DNA of 64,000 bases from Pontibacter mucosus (GCF_003054055.1 NZ_QBKI01000001.1:372001-436000); one strand, 5' to 3'; shown: positions 9,535 through 18,771, counted from the stretch's first letter. Numbers and translations are program-made. The notes: generated from the letters alone by a model not told the origin.

Positions 9535-10491
9535 TTGAAAGTTACAGACCACTTCAAAAACGCGAACGGCAAAACGCTCTTCACCTTTGAAATACTGCCG
9601 CCGCTGAAGGGCGAGAACATGAAAACCCTGTTCAACCACATCGACCCTTTAATGGAGTTTAAGCCACCGTTTATCGACGTGACCTACCACCGCGAGGAGT
9701 ACGTGTACAAGCAGCGCGAAAACGGGTTGCTGGAGAAGCGCACCACACGCAAGCGCCCCGGCACGGTAGGGATTTGCGCGGCCATACAGAACCACTACCG
9801 GGTAGACACCGTGCCGCACCTGATTTGCGGGGGCTTTAACAAGGAGGAAACCGAGAACGCGCTGATAGACCTGCACTTTCTGGGGATAGACAATGTGCTG
9901 GCGCTGCGTGGCGATTGTGTGAAAAGTGAGCAGCGCTTTGTGCCGGAGCCCGGCGGCCACAACTACGCCACCGAGCTGATTGAGCAGGTAGCGAACATGA
10001 ACAATGGCGTTTACCTGGATGACGAGCAGGCCTATCACAACGGCACGGACTTCTGCATCGGGGTAGCCGGTTACCCTGAAAAGCACTTCGAGGCACCGAA
10101 CATGAAATCGGACCTGCGCTGGCTGAAGAAGAAAATAGAGCTGGGCGCGGATTACATCGTAACGCAGATGTTTTTCGATAACCAGAAGTACTTTGACTTT
10201 GTGAACCGCTGCCGCGAAGAAGGTATCACAGTGCCGATCATCCCGGGGCTGAAGCCGATGACTACCAAAACGCAGCTGACCTTGCTGCCGAGCCTGTTCC
10301 ACATCGAGATTCCCTGCGCCCTGGCCGAGGCCATTGAGGACTGCCCGGATAACAAAGCCGCAGCGCAAGTGGGCGTGGAGTGGGCGATCCAACAATCAAA
10401 AGAGCTGATGGAGTTCGGGGTGCCGTGCCTGCACTACTACTCCATGGGCAAATCAGACTCGGTCAGAAAAGTGGCCGAAGCGCTCTTTTAG
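9535..10491 (+). CDS. metF: Methylenetetrahydrofolate reductase
   Basis: It reduces 5,10-methylenetetrahydrofolate to 5-methyltetrahydrofolate, the substrate of MetH. The 318-residue FAD enzyme shows LFTFEILPP at the start (with the catalytic-type glutamate), VLALRGD in the barrel and YIVTQMFFDNQKYFDF near 205. The start is the TTG at 9535 (KVTDHFKNANGK); no in-frame ATG gives a complete N-terminus. It lies downstream of metH on the same strand but behind a repeat-rich gap, with no riboswitch of its own that I can see. Confidence 0.95.
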   Translation: MKVTDHFKNANGKTLFTFEILPPLKGENMKTLFNHIDPLMEFKPPFIDVTYHREEYVYKQRENGLLEKRTTRKRPGTVGICAAIQNHYRVDTVPHLICGGFNKEETENALIDLHFLGIDNVLALRGDCVKSEQRFVPEPGGHNYATELIEQVANMNNGVYLDDEQAYHNGTDFCIGVAGYPEKHFEAPNMKSDLRWLKKKIELGADYIVTQMFFDNQKYFDFVNRCREEGITVPIIPGLKPMTTKTQLTLLPSLFHIEIPCALAEAIEDCPDNKAAAQVGVEWAIQQSKELMEFGVPCLHYYSMGKSDSVRKVAEALF

Positions 10492-10518
10492 CATGTACAC
10501 CTTAAACAACTAAACTAC

Positions 10519-10989
10519 CTAAGGCTGGGGCTGTAGCTCCAGCCTTAACTTTATCCGGTCGGTGCATGGCAGGCCGTTTTCAAAAATTGGCTCCGGGTAG
10601 GTGCGCAGGAAATATCCTTTGTCTATACTTGCTACCCTAAAGCCGCAGCGCTGGTAAAGCGCCAGGGCCGGTAAGGAACTGTTGCCGGTGCACACCAGCA
10701 GTTGTTTTATACTTTGTTCTCTTGCCCAAGCAACAGCAAACTCCACTAGCTTTCTGCCAATCCCCTGCCCCTGGTGCTGCGCATCCACGGCCACGTTTCT
10801 GATCTCGGCTAGCTGGCCTTGTGGTTGTAGTACCAGCACGCCCACTATCGCTCCTGCCTTTTCCGCCACAAAAGTATGGCTCTGATGGATGTAGGAAAGT
10901 ATAAGCTCCTCGCTGGGGTCGGCGAGCAGGAGCAACGGCACCGGCAACGGTTCACCAGGCGCCAGGGCACGTATCTGCATCGCGGTCAT
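10519..10989 (-). CDS. GNAT-family N-acetyltransferase
   Basis: This 156-residue acyltransferase moves an acetyl group from acetyl-CoA to an unknown amine. The acetyl-CoA loop is the QHQGQGIGRKLVEFA block (about 92-106), preceded by AEIRNVAVD and followed by LPALALYQRCGFR, the classic GNAT strand-helix order. The ATG follows directly after the stop codon of the upstream hydrolase gene, so translation is probably coupled. It is the third gene of a cyclase - hydrolase - GNAT operon. The last codons overlap a terminator hairpin shared with metF. Confidence 0.85.
   Translation of the reverse strand: MTAMQIRALAPGEPLPVPLLLLADPSEELILSYIHQSHTFVAEKAGAIVGVLVLQPQGQLAEIRNVAVDAQHQGQGIGRKLVEFAVAWAREQSIKQLLVCTGNSSLPALALYQRCGFRVASIDKGYFLRTYPEPIFENGLPCTDRIKLRLELQPQP
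10521..10546. terminator. Hairpin between metF and the GNAT gene
   Basis: AAGGCTGG (10521-10528) pairs with CCAGCCTT (10539-10546), with an inner GCT/AGC stem. It sits between convergent genes and is built from the last codons of the GNAT gene, so one sequence may terminate both transcripts. Confidence 0.6.
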
Positions 10990-11934
10990 TTATACTTGTG
11001 TGGGCTTGAAGATCTCGGCAATCATGCAGCGCACGCTGCCACCGCCGCAATGCTCTATCAGGTGTATCGGAGAGTGCAGCAGGTGGTCGCTGTGTTTTTT
11101 GAGTTTCTCCAGCTGCTCGTCTGTTAGCGAAGTATAAGCCGCTTCTGACATGACCAGTATACTCTCGTTTTGCCGATTACGCAGTTGCAGCATGTTCCCG
11201 GCGTAATGGTTGTGAATTTGGCTGGCGGTAAGCTCGATGAGCTCCTTGCCGGTACTCTCCAGTTGCCTGCGCAGCTTCTCCCGGTCTGTAGCATTCACCA
11301 CATCCATACTCGTTACGGCAAAAGTATCGCCGATGCAGAGCATGACATTCGTATGGTAGATCGGCTCACCGGTTGGGCCGTAAGCCTGAAAAATATACGG
11401 TTTATACTTTAGCCTGTCGCAGAACTCCTGCAGCGGCTCTTGCTCTGTTCTGGGCGATAAGGCGGCGTAGGCAATTCGATGCACCCGGTCCAGAACCATG
11501 CTGCCGGTGCCTTCCAGGAACTTCGACTCAGGTTTATCTTCGAAGTGCTCCAGCCGTACGTGCTCCCGATAGCCATACTTGCGCGCCAGGAAGTTGACCA
11601 CATCCTGGCGGCGCTCTCCGCGGCGGTTAACGGGTGCCATGGGGTAGGTTACCAACCGGCCGCTTTGGTGGGTGGAGAGCCAGTTATTTGGAAAGATAGA
11701 ATCCGGAGTGCAGGAGTTCTCCACATCCTGAATTACGTTTACCTCCACACCCGCCTGCTGCAGTTGCCGCACCAGCTGTCGGAACTCCTGAAGCGCCCTG
11801 GCCTGCACTTCTGCTGGCGCCATCTCTTCGGCCTCTCTTTGGAACTTGTTGGTGACAGCGGCAGCGGGGTTGTAGCAGAAGTTAGTCGGCTCCGTCATCA
11901 GAATGGTATCGGTGGTCTGTTTTATACTTGCCAT
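10990..11934 (-). CDS. ctlX: Amidinotransferase-fold hydrolase, citrulline-hydrolase (CtlX) type
   Basis: The 314-residue protein belongs to the arginine-deiminase/amidinotransferase fold. Motifs are DSIFPNNW (about 78-85), HTNVMLCIGD (about 202) and the C-terminal HCGGGSVRC with the nucleophile cysteine near 303. In Bacteroidota this form is usually annotated as citrulline hydrolase CtlX, which splits citrulline to ornithine. Dimethylarginine or arginine could be alternative substrates; sequence alone does not decide. It lies 3 bases after the cyclase stop, and its own stop touches the GNAT start codon, so the three are one operon. Confidence 0.8.
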   Translation of the reverse strand: MASIKQTTDTILMTEPTNFCYNPAAAVTNKFQREAEEMAPAEVQARALQEFRQLVRQLQQAGVEVNVIQDVENSCTPDSIFPNNWLSTHQSGRLVTYPMAPVNRRGERRQDVVNFLARKYGYREHVRLEHFEDKPESKFLEGTGSMVLDRVHRIAYAALSPRTEQEPLQEFCDRLKYKPYIFQAYGPTGEPIYHTNVMLCIGDTFAVTSMDVVNATDREKLRRQLESTGKELIELTASQIHNHYAGNMLQLRNRQNESILVMSEAAYTSLTDEQLEKLKKHSDHLLHSPIHLIEHCGGGSVRCMIAEIFKPTQV

Positions 11935-11937
11935 AGG

Positions 11938-12708
11938 CTACAGTGCCCTAATTGCAGGCGACAAAGTATAAAGTATGGGTTTGCTGGGGCTGGCGTCTAG
12001 CTGCAGGCTGGCAATCTGCAGGTTGAGCAAGTATAAACCGTCTGCAATGTAATCCGGCACATAGATGAGCTCGGTAATGGTGGCGCCGCAGCGGGTGTTC
12101 TCCGGGTACTGCCAGAAGGCGTGGTGGCACAAGAGCTTTCCCTCGTCCAGCTCCCGGTCTACGGAGGGCAGGTCTAAGAGTAGATGCTGCACCTCTTCCT
12201 CGGCCAGATACTGGCCGATGGTATGCTCTAAATATGGAGGGTTGGTGCCGGAGTAGTGGTGGGTGAGCTTGTCGTCGGAGTTTGGCAAAGTGCGAAGTAT
12301 AACGGCTTCGGGTTTTATACGTTGCAGTTGCTTTCGCACATCCTCCAGCAGCACTACCTCATCCCCGTTTTCCTGCTTTTGGGGTTGCACGGTTATCAGC
12401 TGGGCCACAAACAGGAAGCGTTTCAGGCAATGGTGAATGGTGGCGTTCTCGTCAGCGGAGATATGGCCGTAGCACTCGGTGTGGGTGCCGTTGCCGTGCG
12501 GTGTCAGGTGCACGCGCTTGTAGTTGGTGCTGCCGCCCTCTGCCACCGAGCCCACAAAATCCCCCACCCGGATAACATCAAAAGCTACCGGCTCGGCCCA
12601 GAAGCACTCCGGCTGCGGCTGGCGGTCGTGCAGCGGCATCGAAATGTCCAGCGGCAGCAGCAGGTTAAAAGTATAGGTTTGGTTGTGGTAAGTGATGGTG
12701 GCTTCCAT
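11938..12708 (-). CDS. Cyclase-family (kynurenine formamidase-like) hydrolase
   Basis: The 256 residues match the metal-dependent cyclase/formamidase superfamily. The marker is PHGNGTHTECYGHIS (about 73-87), a variant of the HxGTHxDxPxH metal site with Glu-Cys-Tyr where Asp is common, plus LLDLPSVDRELDEGKL further on. It starts the operon with the citrulline-type hydrolase and GNAT. Kynurenine formamidase activity is possible, but no other tryptophan-degradation gene is near, so the substrate remains open; a role in amino-acid derivative breakdown with its neighbour is an inference. Confidence 0.8.
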   Translation of the reverse strand: MEATITYHNQTYTFNLLLPLDISMPLHDRQPQPECFWAEPVAFDVIRVGDFVGSVAEGGSTNYKRVHLTPHGNGTHTECYGHISADENATIHHCLKRFLFVAQLITVQPQKQENGDEVVLLEDVRKQLQRIKPEAVILRTLPNSDDKLTHHYSGTNPPYLEHTIGQYLAEEEVQHLLLDLPSVDRELDEGKLLCHHAFWQYPENTRCGATITELIYVPDYIADGLYLLNLQIASLQLDASPSKPILYTLSPAIRAL

Positions 12709-12787
12709 AGGTTCGTGCGCAGGCTTTTGGCAAGTATAGCAGAAAATCCGGAGAGGCTTCTGTTCCCACCCTTAAAATGTGCGTTCC

Positions 12788-13201
12788 TTACTCTTCCAGC
12801 AGCCAGCTAACAGCCTCCTCTTCCGACTCAAAATCCTGAATCTCGTAGGTAAGCTCTTCTGCAGCATCTGCTCTGGTTACCACCGACACCATGGCCAGCT
12901 TTTTGAACAGGTCATCGGGCATCACGCGGGCCATTTTTTTAAGGGAAGTATGGGAGAACAGATCGTAGTAGATGTTGGAGAGCCAGTCCTTTGTTTTAGG
13001 GCTGATAACGGACACGTTTTGTGCATTCATCAGCATTTTCTCCGCTTTCCTGGAGGTGACAATCGCATGCGACCTCATGGACTCTACCACAAACTGCTCG
13101 TCTTCCACCGGGCGCAGCCACTCCGTTCTGACCAGCGCAAGCGCATCGTCAGCCTCTATCTTAAAATCATCTGAGAGGAAAACCGTTCGTAACTGCAGCA
13201 T
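12788..13201 (-). CDS. Hypothetical protein, paralogue of the gene at 13391-13798
   Basis: A 137-residue soluble protein with no signal peptide. The N-terminus (TVFLSDDFKIEADD), the middle (KTKDWLSNIYYDLFSHT) and the tail (DFESEEEAVSWLLEE) are shared with the next gene upstream. The tail is reminiscent of SpoIIAA/STAS-like folds, a weak similarity I would not call a family. No catalytic motif is visible. The two copies are separated by 189 bases holding GC-rich text but no gene. Confidence 0.8.
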   Translation of the reverse strand: MLQLRTVFLSDDFKIEADDALALVRTEWLRPVEDEQFVVESMRSHAIVTSRKAEKMLMNAQNVSVISPKTKDWLSNIYYDLFSHTSLKKMARVMPDDLFKKLAMVSVVTRADAAEELTYEIQDFESEEEAVSWLLEE

Positions 13202-13390
13202 GAGCGCTTGTGTTTCGGTGTATGGCTACATGTTGATACGGAGCCAGTTAACTTAAGTGACGGCTAAGCTGCTGCTTCATCAGCAGCTTCGGTGCGTTCT
13301 GGACGGGCAGGCAGGGTTCCCCTGCTTCAGAAGGTATAATCCCTTCACTGATGGCGGCTATGCTTTGGGGCGCTGAAAGTATACTCGTTG

Positions 13391-13798
13391 CTAGTCTTCC
13401 AGTAACCAGCGAACAGCTTCCTCTTCGGAGGAAAAGTCGCGGATTTCGTAGGTAAGTTCGGTGGTTGCGTTGACGCGGGAGAGGACAGAGGCTAGTGTCA
13501 GTCTTCTGAAGATGTTCTCTGGCAGTACCCGCGCCATCTTTTTTACAGGCGTGTGGCTATACAAATCATAGTAGATGTTCGCAAGCCAGTCCTTGGTTTT
13601 GGAACTAACGCTGGGTGCCTGCTGCGCGTTTACCAGCGTTTTCTCAGGTTTCCTGGCGGTGACAATTGCATGGGCTTTCATTGCCTCAAGCACAAACTGC
13701 TCATTGTCTACATCCCCCAGCCATTCCGCCCTGAGGTAGGCCTGCGCATCATCGGCCTCAATTTTGAGATAATCTGATAGATAAATTGTTTGCAACAT
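13391..13798 (-). CDS. Hypothetical protein, paralogue of the gene at 12788-13201
   Basis: A 135-residue copy of the same family: TIYLSDYLKIEADDAQAYLRAEW at the start is given here by pieces only (IYLSDYLKIEADD, RAEWL), then KTKDWLANIYYDLYSHTPVKKMAR and DFSSEEEAVRWLLED at the end. Invariant between the copies are the KTKDWL-NIYYDL block and HAIVT-RK, suggesting a surface under constraint. It is likely a tandem duplication. Function unknown. Confidence 0.8.
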   Translation of the reverse strand: MLQTIYLSDYLKIEADDAQAYLRAEWLGDVDNEQFVLEAMKAHAIVTARKPEKTLVNAQQAPSVSSKTKDWLANIYYDLYSHTPVKKMARVLPENIFRRLTLASVLSRVNATTELTYEIRDFSSEEEAVRWLLED

Positions 13799-13899
13799 GG
13801 TTCCTAAAGCTTTAAAGTGAGGCTACCCCTATCTGCTAAATACGGAACACCCAAAATCAGGTGGCAGCCACATTCCCTCCCCGGGCGGCAGAAGGCATG

Positions 13900-15027
13900 C
13901 TACTCCAGCATCAGGTCCAGCGTAATCTGGTCGGCAAGCAGCTTGCCTTTGTCCGTCAGGTATAAAACATTAGCCGCTATACTTGCCAGACCCTTCTGCT
14001 GCAGCTCCTGCAGGTATACTTCGTGGGATGCCTGCACGTCGTACGCATACTTATCGCGCAGCACAGCTAAATCACAGCCCCAGGTGGTGCGCAGCGTGGT
14101 CAGCAGGTAATCGTTGGCCTGGTCGGCTAGCGTAAGCTCCTCTATTTCGGCCGGAATTATACTTTCGCTGATGGCTGCGGTATACTTGCGGTTGTTGGCC
14201 ACGTTGTACTGCCGGCTGTGGCCATTAAACGAGTGCGCGCTCGGCCCCACGCCCAGGTAATGCACGCCGCGCCAGTAGTTGCTGTTGTGCCTCGACTCAT
14301 AGCCCGGCTGGCAGAAGTTGGAGATCTCGTACTGCACGAAGCCGTGCTGTGCCATCTGCGCCAGCAGCAACTCAAATTGCTGCGCCGTAAAGTCGTCTTC
14401 GGATGGTTTAAACTTGCCTTTCTTGCTCCAGCGGCCCAGCGCCGTGTCGGGCTCTATGGTGAGGGCATAGCAGGAAACGTGCTGCACGTTAAGCGAGAAA
14501 AGGGTTTCCAGGTCGTTTAGCCAGATGCTATGGTCCGGGGCCGGAATGCCATAAATTAGATCCACGGTGATGTTGTCGAAGCCGGCGGCCTGGGCATCCT
14601 TTACGCACTGCAGGCTTTCGGTGGCGTTGTGGGCGCGGTTCATCAGGCGCAGGTGCGGCTCATGAAACGACTGCAGGCCTATACTTAAACGGTTGATGCC
14701 GGCAGCCCTCAGCTCCTGCAGCTTTTCCGGCTTCAGGTCGTCGGGGTTGGCCTCCAGGGTTATTTCCGCATCCTCCGAAACTATAAACAAGCCTTTTATG
14801 GTTTCTAGCAAAAGTTGCAGTTCTGCCTGTGTCAGCAGCGACGGGGTGCCGCCCCCAAAGTAAATGGTCTTTACCTCCTGCCCCTGCAGGTAGTTCCGGC
14901 GCAGCTCCAGCTCGCGGGCGATGGCCTGTATAGTGGCTTCCTTGTGGCCCATGGAGGTGCTGAAGTGGAAGTCGCAGTAATGGCAGGCCTGTTTGCAGAA
15001 CGGAATATGTAAGTAGATGCCGGACAA
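13900..15027 (-). CDS. hemW: Radical SAM protein HemW (heme chaperone type)
   Basis: This 375-residue radical SAM enzyme carries the cluster motif CKQACHYC (11-18), IYFGGGTPSLL (SAM-binding glycine motif, about 55-65), EANPDDL and HNSNYWRG (about 263). The HNxxYW motif and the length fit HemW, the heme-handling relative of oxygen-independent coproporphyrinogen oxidase HemN. It has one cysteine triad only. The start is a TTG at 15027 (MSGIYLHIPFC), which fits the family N-terminus. It is divergent from the outer membrane protein gene at 15212. Confidence 0.9.
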   Translation of the reverse strand: MSGIYLHIPFCKQACHYCDFHFSTSMGHKEATIQAIARELELRRNYLQGQEVKTIYFGGGTPSLLTQAELQLLLETIKGLFIVSEDAEITLEANPDDLKPEKLQELRAAGINRLSIGLQSFHEPHLRLMNRAHNATESLQCVKDAQAAGFDNITVDLIYGIPAPDHSIWLNDLETLFSLNVQHVSCYALTIEPDTALGRWSKKGKFKPSEDDFTAQQFELLLAQMAQHGFVQYEISNFCQPGYESRHNSNYWRGVHYLGVGPSAHSFNGHSRQYNVANNRKYTAAISESIIPAEIEELTLADQANDYLLTTLRTTWGCDLAVLRDKYAYDVQASHEVYLQELQQKGLASIAANVLYLTDKGKLLADQITLDLMLE

Positions 15028-15116
15028 AGTATAAATCGTTAAATTGATGGGTGGTTAAATTGTTGATGGTCTGTAAACTGTGCCTCCCCCAAAGTATAAA
15101 GTATACCGGAAGCTTT

Positions 15117-15124
15117 TACCTTTG
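15117..15124 (+). promoter_or_regulatory. -7 box for the BamA/TamA-like gene
   Basis: TACCTTTG fits TAnnTTTG and lies 88 bases before the start codon, in the gap shared with the divergent hemW. A convincing -33 TTG is not visible; AAGTATAAAGTATAC lies in that position instead. Confidence 0.45.
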
Positions 15125-15211
15125 CAGGCATGAAGTATAAACCGGGCGCAGTTGTTTCACCATACATCCATCCCTTTAACAATTTAGCCCTCTAACAGTT
15201 CAACCGCACAA

Positions 15212-17029
15212 ATGTACAAAATAGCTGCCTTCCTGCTTTGCCTGCTGCTGCCCCTGTTGTGGCCGGGGCAGGTGCGCGCGCAGGGGGCGCAGCCTGATAC
15301 AACCGCGCAGAAGCAGGTCAAGAAGCCGGAGGAGAAACAGCCGGAGCGGACGGCCAGGGTGCAGCTTTCGGTAAAGGCCTCCGACAAGGAGGGGGCGCAG
15401 GTGCTGCGGCAGTATAACTTCCGGCAGGCCCTGCCCGACTCGGCCGAGGCGGTGAAGGAGGTGCGGGCGCTGGTGTACAGGCTGCAGCAGGACGCCTACC
15501 TGCTTGCCTCAGCCGACAGTTTATACTTTGGCCCCGATACGCTCCACGTGAAACTTCATGTAGGCCAGCCTTTTGCCTGGGCGCAGCTGCGCAACGGCAA
15601 CCTGGGCGAAGGCCTGCTGGTGGAAGCCGGTTTCCGGGAGAAGTTTTACCACAACGTGCCCTTTCGGCCGGCCGAGTTTGTGAAGCTGCAGCAACGCCTG
15701 CTGAACTACGCCGAGCGCAACGGCTATCCTTTCGCCCAGGTATGGCTCGACTCGGTCAATATAGAGGGGAACAAAGTATCGGCTACGCTGATGGTGGAGA
15801 AGGCCTTTGCCGTAACCTACGACACGCTGGAAATTGTGGGCAAATCCAAAACACAGCCTAAGTTTCTGATGCGCTACCTGCAGCTCTTGCCCGGCCAGCT
15901 CTACAACCAGGACCAGATAAATGCCTCTGAGCGCATGCTCACGCAGCTGCCCTACATCAAATCGACGCAGCCGGCACAGGTGCGCTTCACCAGCGACAAG
16001 GCCAAAGTGTACTATTTCCTGGAAGACAGGCAGGCCAACCAGATTGATGGCGTGGTAGGCTTTCTGCCAGACCCGAACCGGGAGGGCAAGCTGCTGATAA
16101 CCGGCGAGGCAAACCTGAACATCCGCAACATCAGGGGCTCGGGCAAACAGCTGGGGCTGCAGTGGCGGCGGGTAAGCGCAGGCTCCGTGGTGCTTAACGG
16201 GGAGTACCTGCACCCCAACTTCCTGGGTAGCCCGTTTGAGGTGGGCACCAAGTTCAGCCTGCTCAAGCAAGACTCCACGTTCATCACGGTGCAGCCGCGC
16301 CTGCAGGTAGGCTACTATACGTTAAAGTATGGCAAGTTCAGTGTGTTTACTGAGTGGCGGAACTCGCGCTTGCTCTCGGAGGTAAGCCCGCAGCGGCTGC
16401 AGCAGCTCGACCTGGCCGACGCCCAGACCACCACCTACGGCCTCAACTACCTGTGGAATAACCTGGACGACTTTTACTTCCCGCGCCGGGGCAGGCTGCT
16501 GGAGCTGCAGTTTGCGGCAGGCACCAAAAAGCTGCTCCGAAGTGCCGAACTGGAGAAAAGCTTTTATGACACGCTCGACATGAAGACCTCCCAGCTGAGC
16601 CTGGGCCTGCGGCTGGAGAACTTCCTGCGGCTGAGCAAGAACAGCTCCCTGCTGGCAAGGTTGCGCGGCGAGGCCATCCTGAACGACCAGATTTTTCTGA
16701 ACGATATGTACCGCCTCGGGGGCCTCTCCTCTATCCGCGGCTTCGACGATTACTTTTTCTATGCCTCCAGCTACGCCGTGGGCACGCTGGAATACCGCCT
16801 CTTCACAGACTCCGATTCTTATGCCCTCCTGTTTTACGACCAGGGATATTACCGGAGAGATTTGGAGCAAAGTTCGGCCGAGGATTATCCCTTCGGTGTA
16901 GGCGCGGGTATCAGCTTTAGCACAGGCGCGGGTATCTTCCAGCTCGTCTACTCGCTGGGGCAATCAGCGCAACAGCCGCTGTCATTCAAGTATTCCAAGA
17001 TACACTTTGGCATAACAAGTAAATTTTAG
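15212..17029 (+). CDS. BamA/TamA-family outer membrane protein (POTRA plus surface-antigen barrel)
   Basis: The 605 residues begin with a signal peptide ending near VRAQG (about 24). About 70-270 contain POTRA-like units, including AFAVTYDTLEIVGKSKTQ followed by LPGQLYNQDQINASERML, a typical POTRA segment. The rest is a 16-strand-type beta barrel with the late motif GGLSSIRGF near 505, the conserved lid/substrate loop of the Omp85 family, and the C-terminus ends in phenylalanine. It may insert or export outer membrane proteins or lipids; it is shorter than BamA (about 800), so TamA-like is the safer name. Confidence 0.85.
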   Translation: MYKIAAFLLCLLLPLLWPGQVRAQGAQPDTTAQKQVKKPEEKQPERTARVQLSVKASDKEGAQVLRQYNFRQALPDSAEAVKEVRALVYRLQQDAYLLASADSLYFGPDTLHVKLHVGQPFAWAQLRNGNLGEGLLVEAGFREKFYHNVPFRPAEFVKLQQRLLNYAERNGYPFAQVWLDSVNIEGNKVSATLMVEKAFAVTYDTLEIVGKSKTQPKFLMRYLQLLPGQLYNQDQINASERMLTQLPYIKSTQPAQVRFTSDKAKVYYFLEDRQANQIDGVVGFLPDPNREGKLLITGEANLNIRNIRGSGKQLGLQWRRVSAGSVVLNGEYLHPNFLGSPFEVGTKFSLLKQDSTFITVQPRLQVGYYTLKYGKFSVFTEWRNSRLLSEVSPQRLQQLDLADAQTTTYGLNYLWNNLDDFYFPRRGRLLELQFAAGTKKLLRSAELEKSFYDTLDMKTSQLSLGLRLENFLRLSKNSSLLARLRGEAILNDQIFLNDMYRLGGLSSIRGFDDYFFYASSYAVGTLEYRLFTDSDSYALLFYDQGYYRRDLEQSSAEDYPFGVGAGISFSTGAGIFQLVYSLGQSAQQPLSFKYSKIHFGITSKF

Positions 17030-17072
17030 AAAAAGCCGAACATTTTCGGTGTTTTTGGGTACACATACTTGC

Positions 17073-17099
17073 TTGGCAAATATATTTAGTATACTTTTG
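17073..17099 (+). promoter_or_regulatory. Promoter of the initiator tRNA gene
   Basis: TACTTTTG (17092-17099) is a perfect -7 box, and TTGG at 17073 is at the -33 distance. The mature tRNA begins 15 bases downstream. Confidence 0.75.
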
Positions 17100-17113
17100 C
17101 ATCATCATAACAG

Positions 17114-17186
<73 letters not shown>

Positions 17187-17194
17187 CCTCAGAG

Positions 17195-17236
17195 AAAGGC
17201 CTGATTCAGAAATGAGTCAGGCCTTTTGTTTTTTTT
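17195..17236 (+). terminator. Terminator of the initiator tRNA
   Basis: AAAGGCCTGATTC pairs with GAGTCAGGCCTTTT across a 5-base loop and is followed by GTTTTTTTT. It begins about 10 bases after the tRNA end. Bases 17237-17490 contain several AAGTATAA words and AT-rich text but no gene. Confidence 0.9.
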
Positions 17237-17490
17237 ATACTTTGATGGTACATCCCCTCCATCTTGACTCTGAAGTATAAACCACACCCACAAAGTATAA
17301 CCCCCGAAATTATATTTTAACCGCAAGCTGTAACTATATATAGTATCCAGTATATTGCACTCTATTTTATACTTCATCTTGCGATAGGCTGTACTATGTT
17401 GATGGTACTGTGGCTTGTACAGCAGCCATACTTGTATTTTTTAGGTAGCCTCTCGTTAAATTATCAATCCAACCCTTTTACAACATTTTT

Positions 17491-18396
17491 ATGAAACAAC
17501 TTTACACTTTTCTGGCGCTCTTCCTGTGCGCCTTCGCTTCGTATGCCCAAACTGATTCCCTGCAGCTGCAGATTCAGGAAATCGAGAACTCCCTGAACTA
17601 CCAGTATGGCGAGATATCGCTGGGGGACGGCCTGGCTAAGATTAAGGTGCCGGAGGGCTTTAAGTACCTGGATGCGGATCAATCAGAGTATGTGCTGACA
17701 GAGCTTTGGGGGAACCCCGCCACTGGCACAACGATGGGCATGCTTGTTCCCAAAGACAAAGGCGTGTTGGACGACGACGTATGGGTGTTCGACATTGAGT
17801 TCGACGAGATCGGCTATGTTGAGGACAAGGACGCAGAGGATATTGATTACACCGAGCTGCTGGCCTCGATGCAGGAGGACATGCTGGCCGCCAGCAAAGA
17901 GCGCCTGGCCAACGGCTACGAGGAAATTCAGCTTATTGGCTGGGCCTCGAGCCCCTACTATGACAAGGAAAGCAAGATTCTGCACTGGGCCAAGGAGCTG
18001 AAATTTGGAGAGTCAGAGACAAACACCCTGAACTACAACATCCGGATATTGGGACGCAGAGGCGTCTTGATGCTGAATGCCATCGCCAACATGGAGAGCC
18101 TGCCGGCGGTGAAACAGAATATTCCGCTGATTACGAGCAGTGTTGCCTTTGAGCAGGGGCACAGTTACTTCGATTTTAACCCGGATATTGACGAAGTGGC
18201 TAGCTGGACTATCGGGGGCCTTGTGGCTGGTAAGGTGCTCACAAAAGTGGGCTTCTTTACGATGATCCTGAAGTTCTGGAAAATTATAGCCGTGGCAGCA
18301 GTTGGGTTAGGCAGCGCGCTTTGGAAGAGGTTCAGAGGCAGGAAAGAAGAGGAAGTGGCTGTTGCAGCGGAAGAGCAGGAAAAAGTAGTGAGCTAG
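17491..18396 (+). CDS. DUF2167 family membrane protein
   Basis: A 301-residue protein with a signal peptide (to about YAQ, 20), a large exported domain and a C-terminal membrane span (about 253-273), followed by a basic tail (KRFRGRKEEE). The conserved DUF2167 features are YGEISLGDGLAKIKVP, WGNP, MLVPKDKGV and a block like DIDYTELLASMQED. The family is often found in envelope or stress contexts, but its biochemical role is not known. Topology suggests that the main domain is outside the inner membrane. It is monocistronic, with a terminator right after. Confidence 0.9.
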   Translation: MKQLYTFLALFLCAFASYAQTDSLQLQIQEIENSLNYQYGEISLGDGLAKIKVPEGFKYLDADQSEYVLTELWGNPATGTTMGMLVPKDKGVLDDDVWVFDIEFDEIGYVEDKDAEDIDYTELLASMQEDMLAASKERLANGYEEIQLIGWASSPYYDKESKILHWAKELKFGESETNTLNYNIRILGRRGVLMLNAIANMESLPAVKQNIPLITSSVAFEQGHSYFDFNPDIDEVASWTIGGLVAGKVLTKVGFFTMILKFWKIIAVAAVGLGSALWKRFRGRKEEEVAVAAEEQEKVVS

Positions 18397-18419
18397 TGGT
18401 CTTACTGCAAGGCAGCAAA

Positions 18420-18455
18420 AGCGCCCGGTACTGAAACGTGCCGGGCGCTTTTTTT
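18420..18455 (+). terminator. Terminator after the DUF2167 gene
   Basis: AGCGCCCGG pairs with CCGGGCGCT around a 12-base loop, then a T run. The rest of the gap to 18771 has AT-rich upstream text (TATATATG near 18710) but no perfect TAnnTTTG box; I see no gene there. Confidence 0.9.
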
Positions 18456-18771
18456 AAGCACAGTACTCGCTCTGGAAAACAACCAGCATTTCTAACGTCT
18501 GCCCATGGTTCGCAATTTTCACACTATCAATCCGTTATACTTTTAAGGTTTATAAAAAGCAAAGAAGTGTTGTAACCTTTTAAAGAGTTTGGCACTAGAG
18601 GTAAAGGGCGGCGTGGCCTCTGTTTCCCGCTGCGGTTGCTCCTGTGCCTTTTTTCTCCCTCGCCCATTGTATAGTTGGGCCGATACCGGGCCACGCTTGT
18701 GTATCTTAATATATATGATTTTCGTAATACAAAAACGCTGAGCCTATAGATCACCCTTAACTACTATCTTG

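Noticed and set aside
17237..17490. Possible second tRNA or small RNA after the initiator tRNA
   Set aside because: No cloverleaf can be drawn; only AGTATA words and AT-rich text are present.
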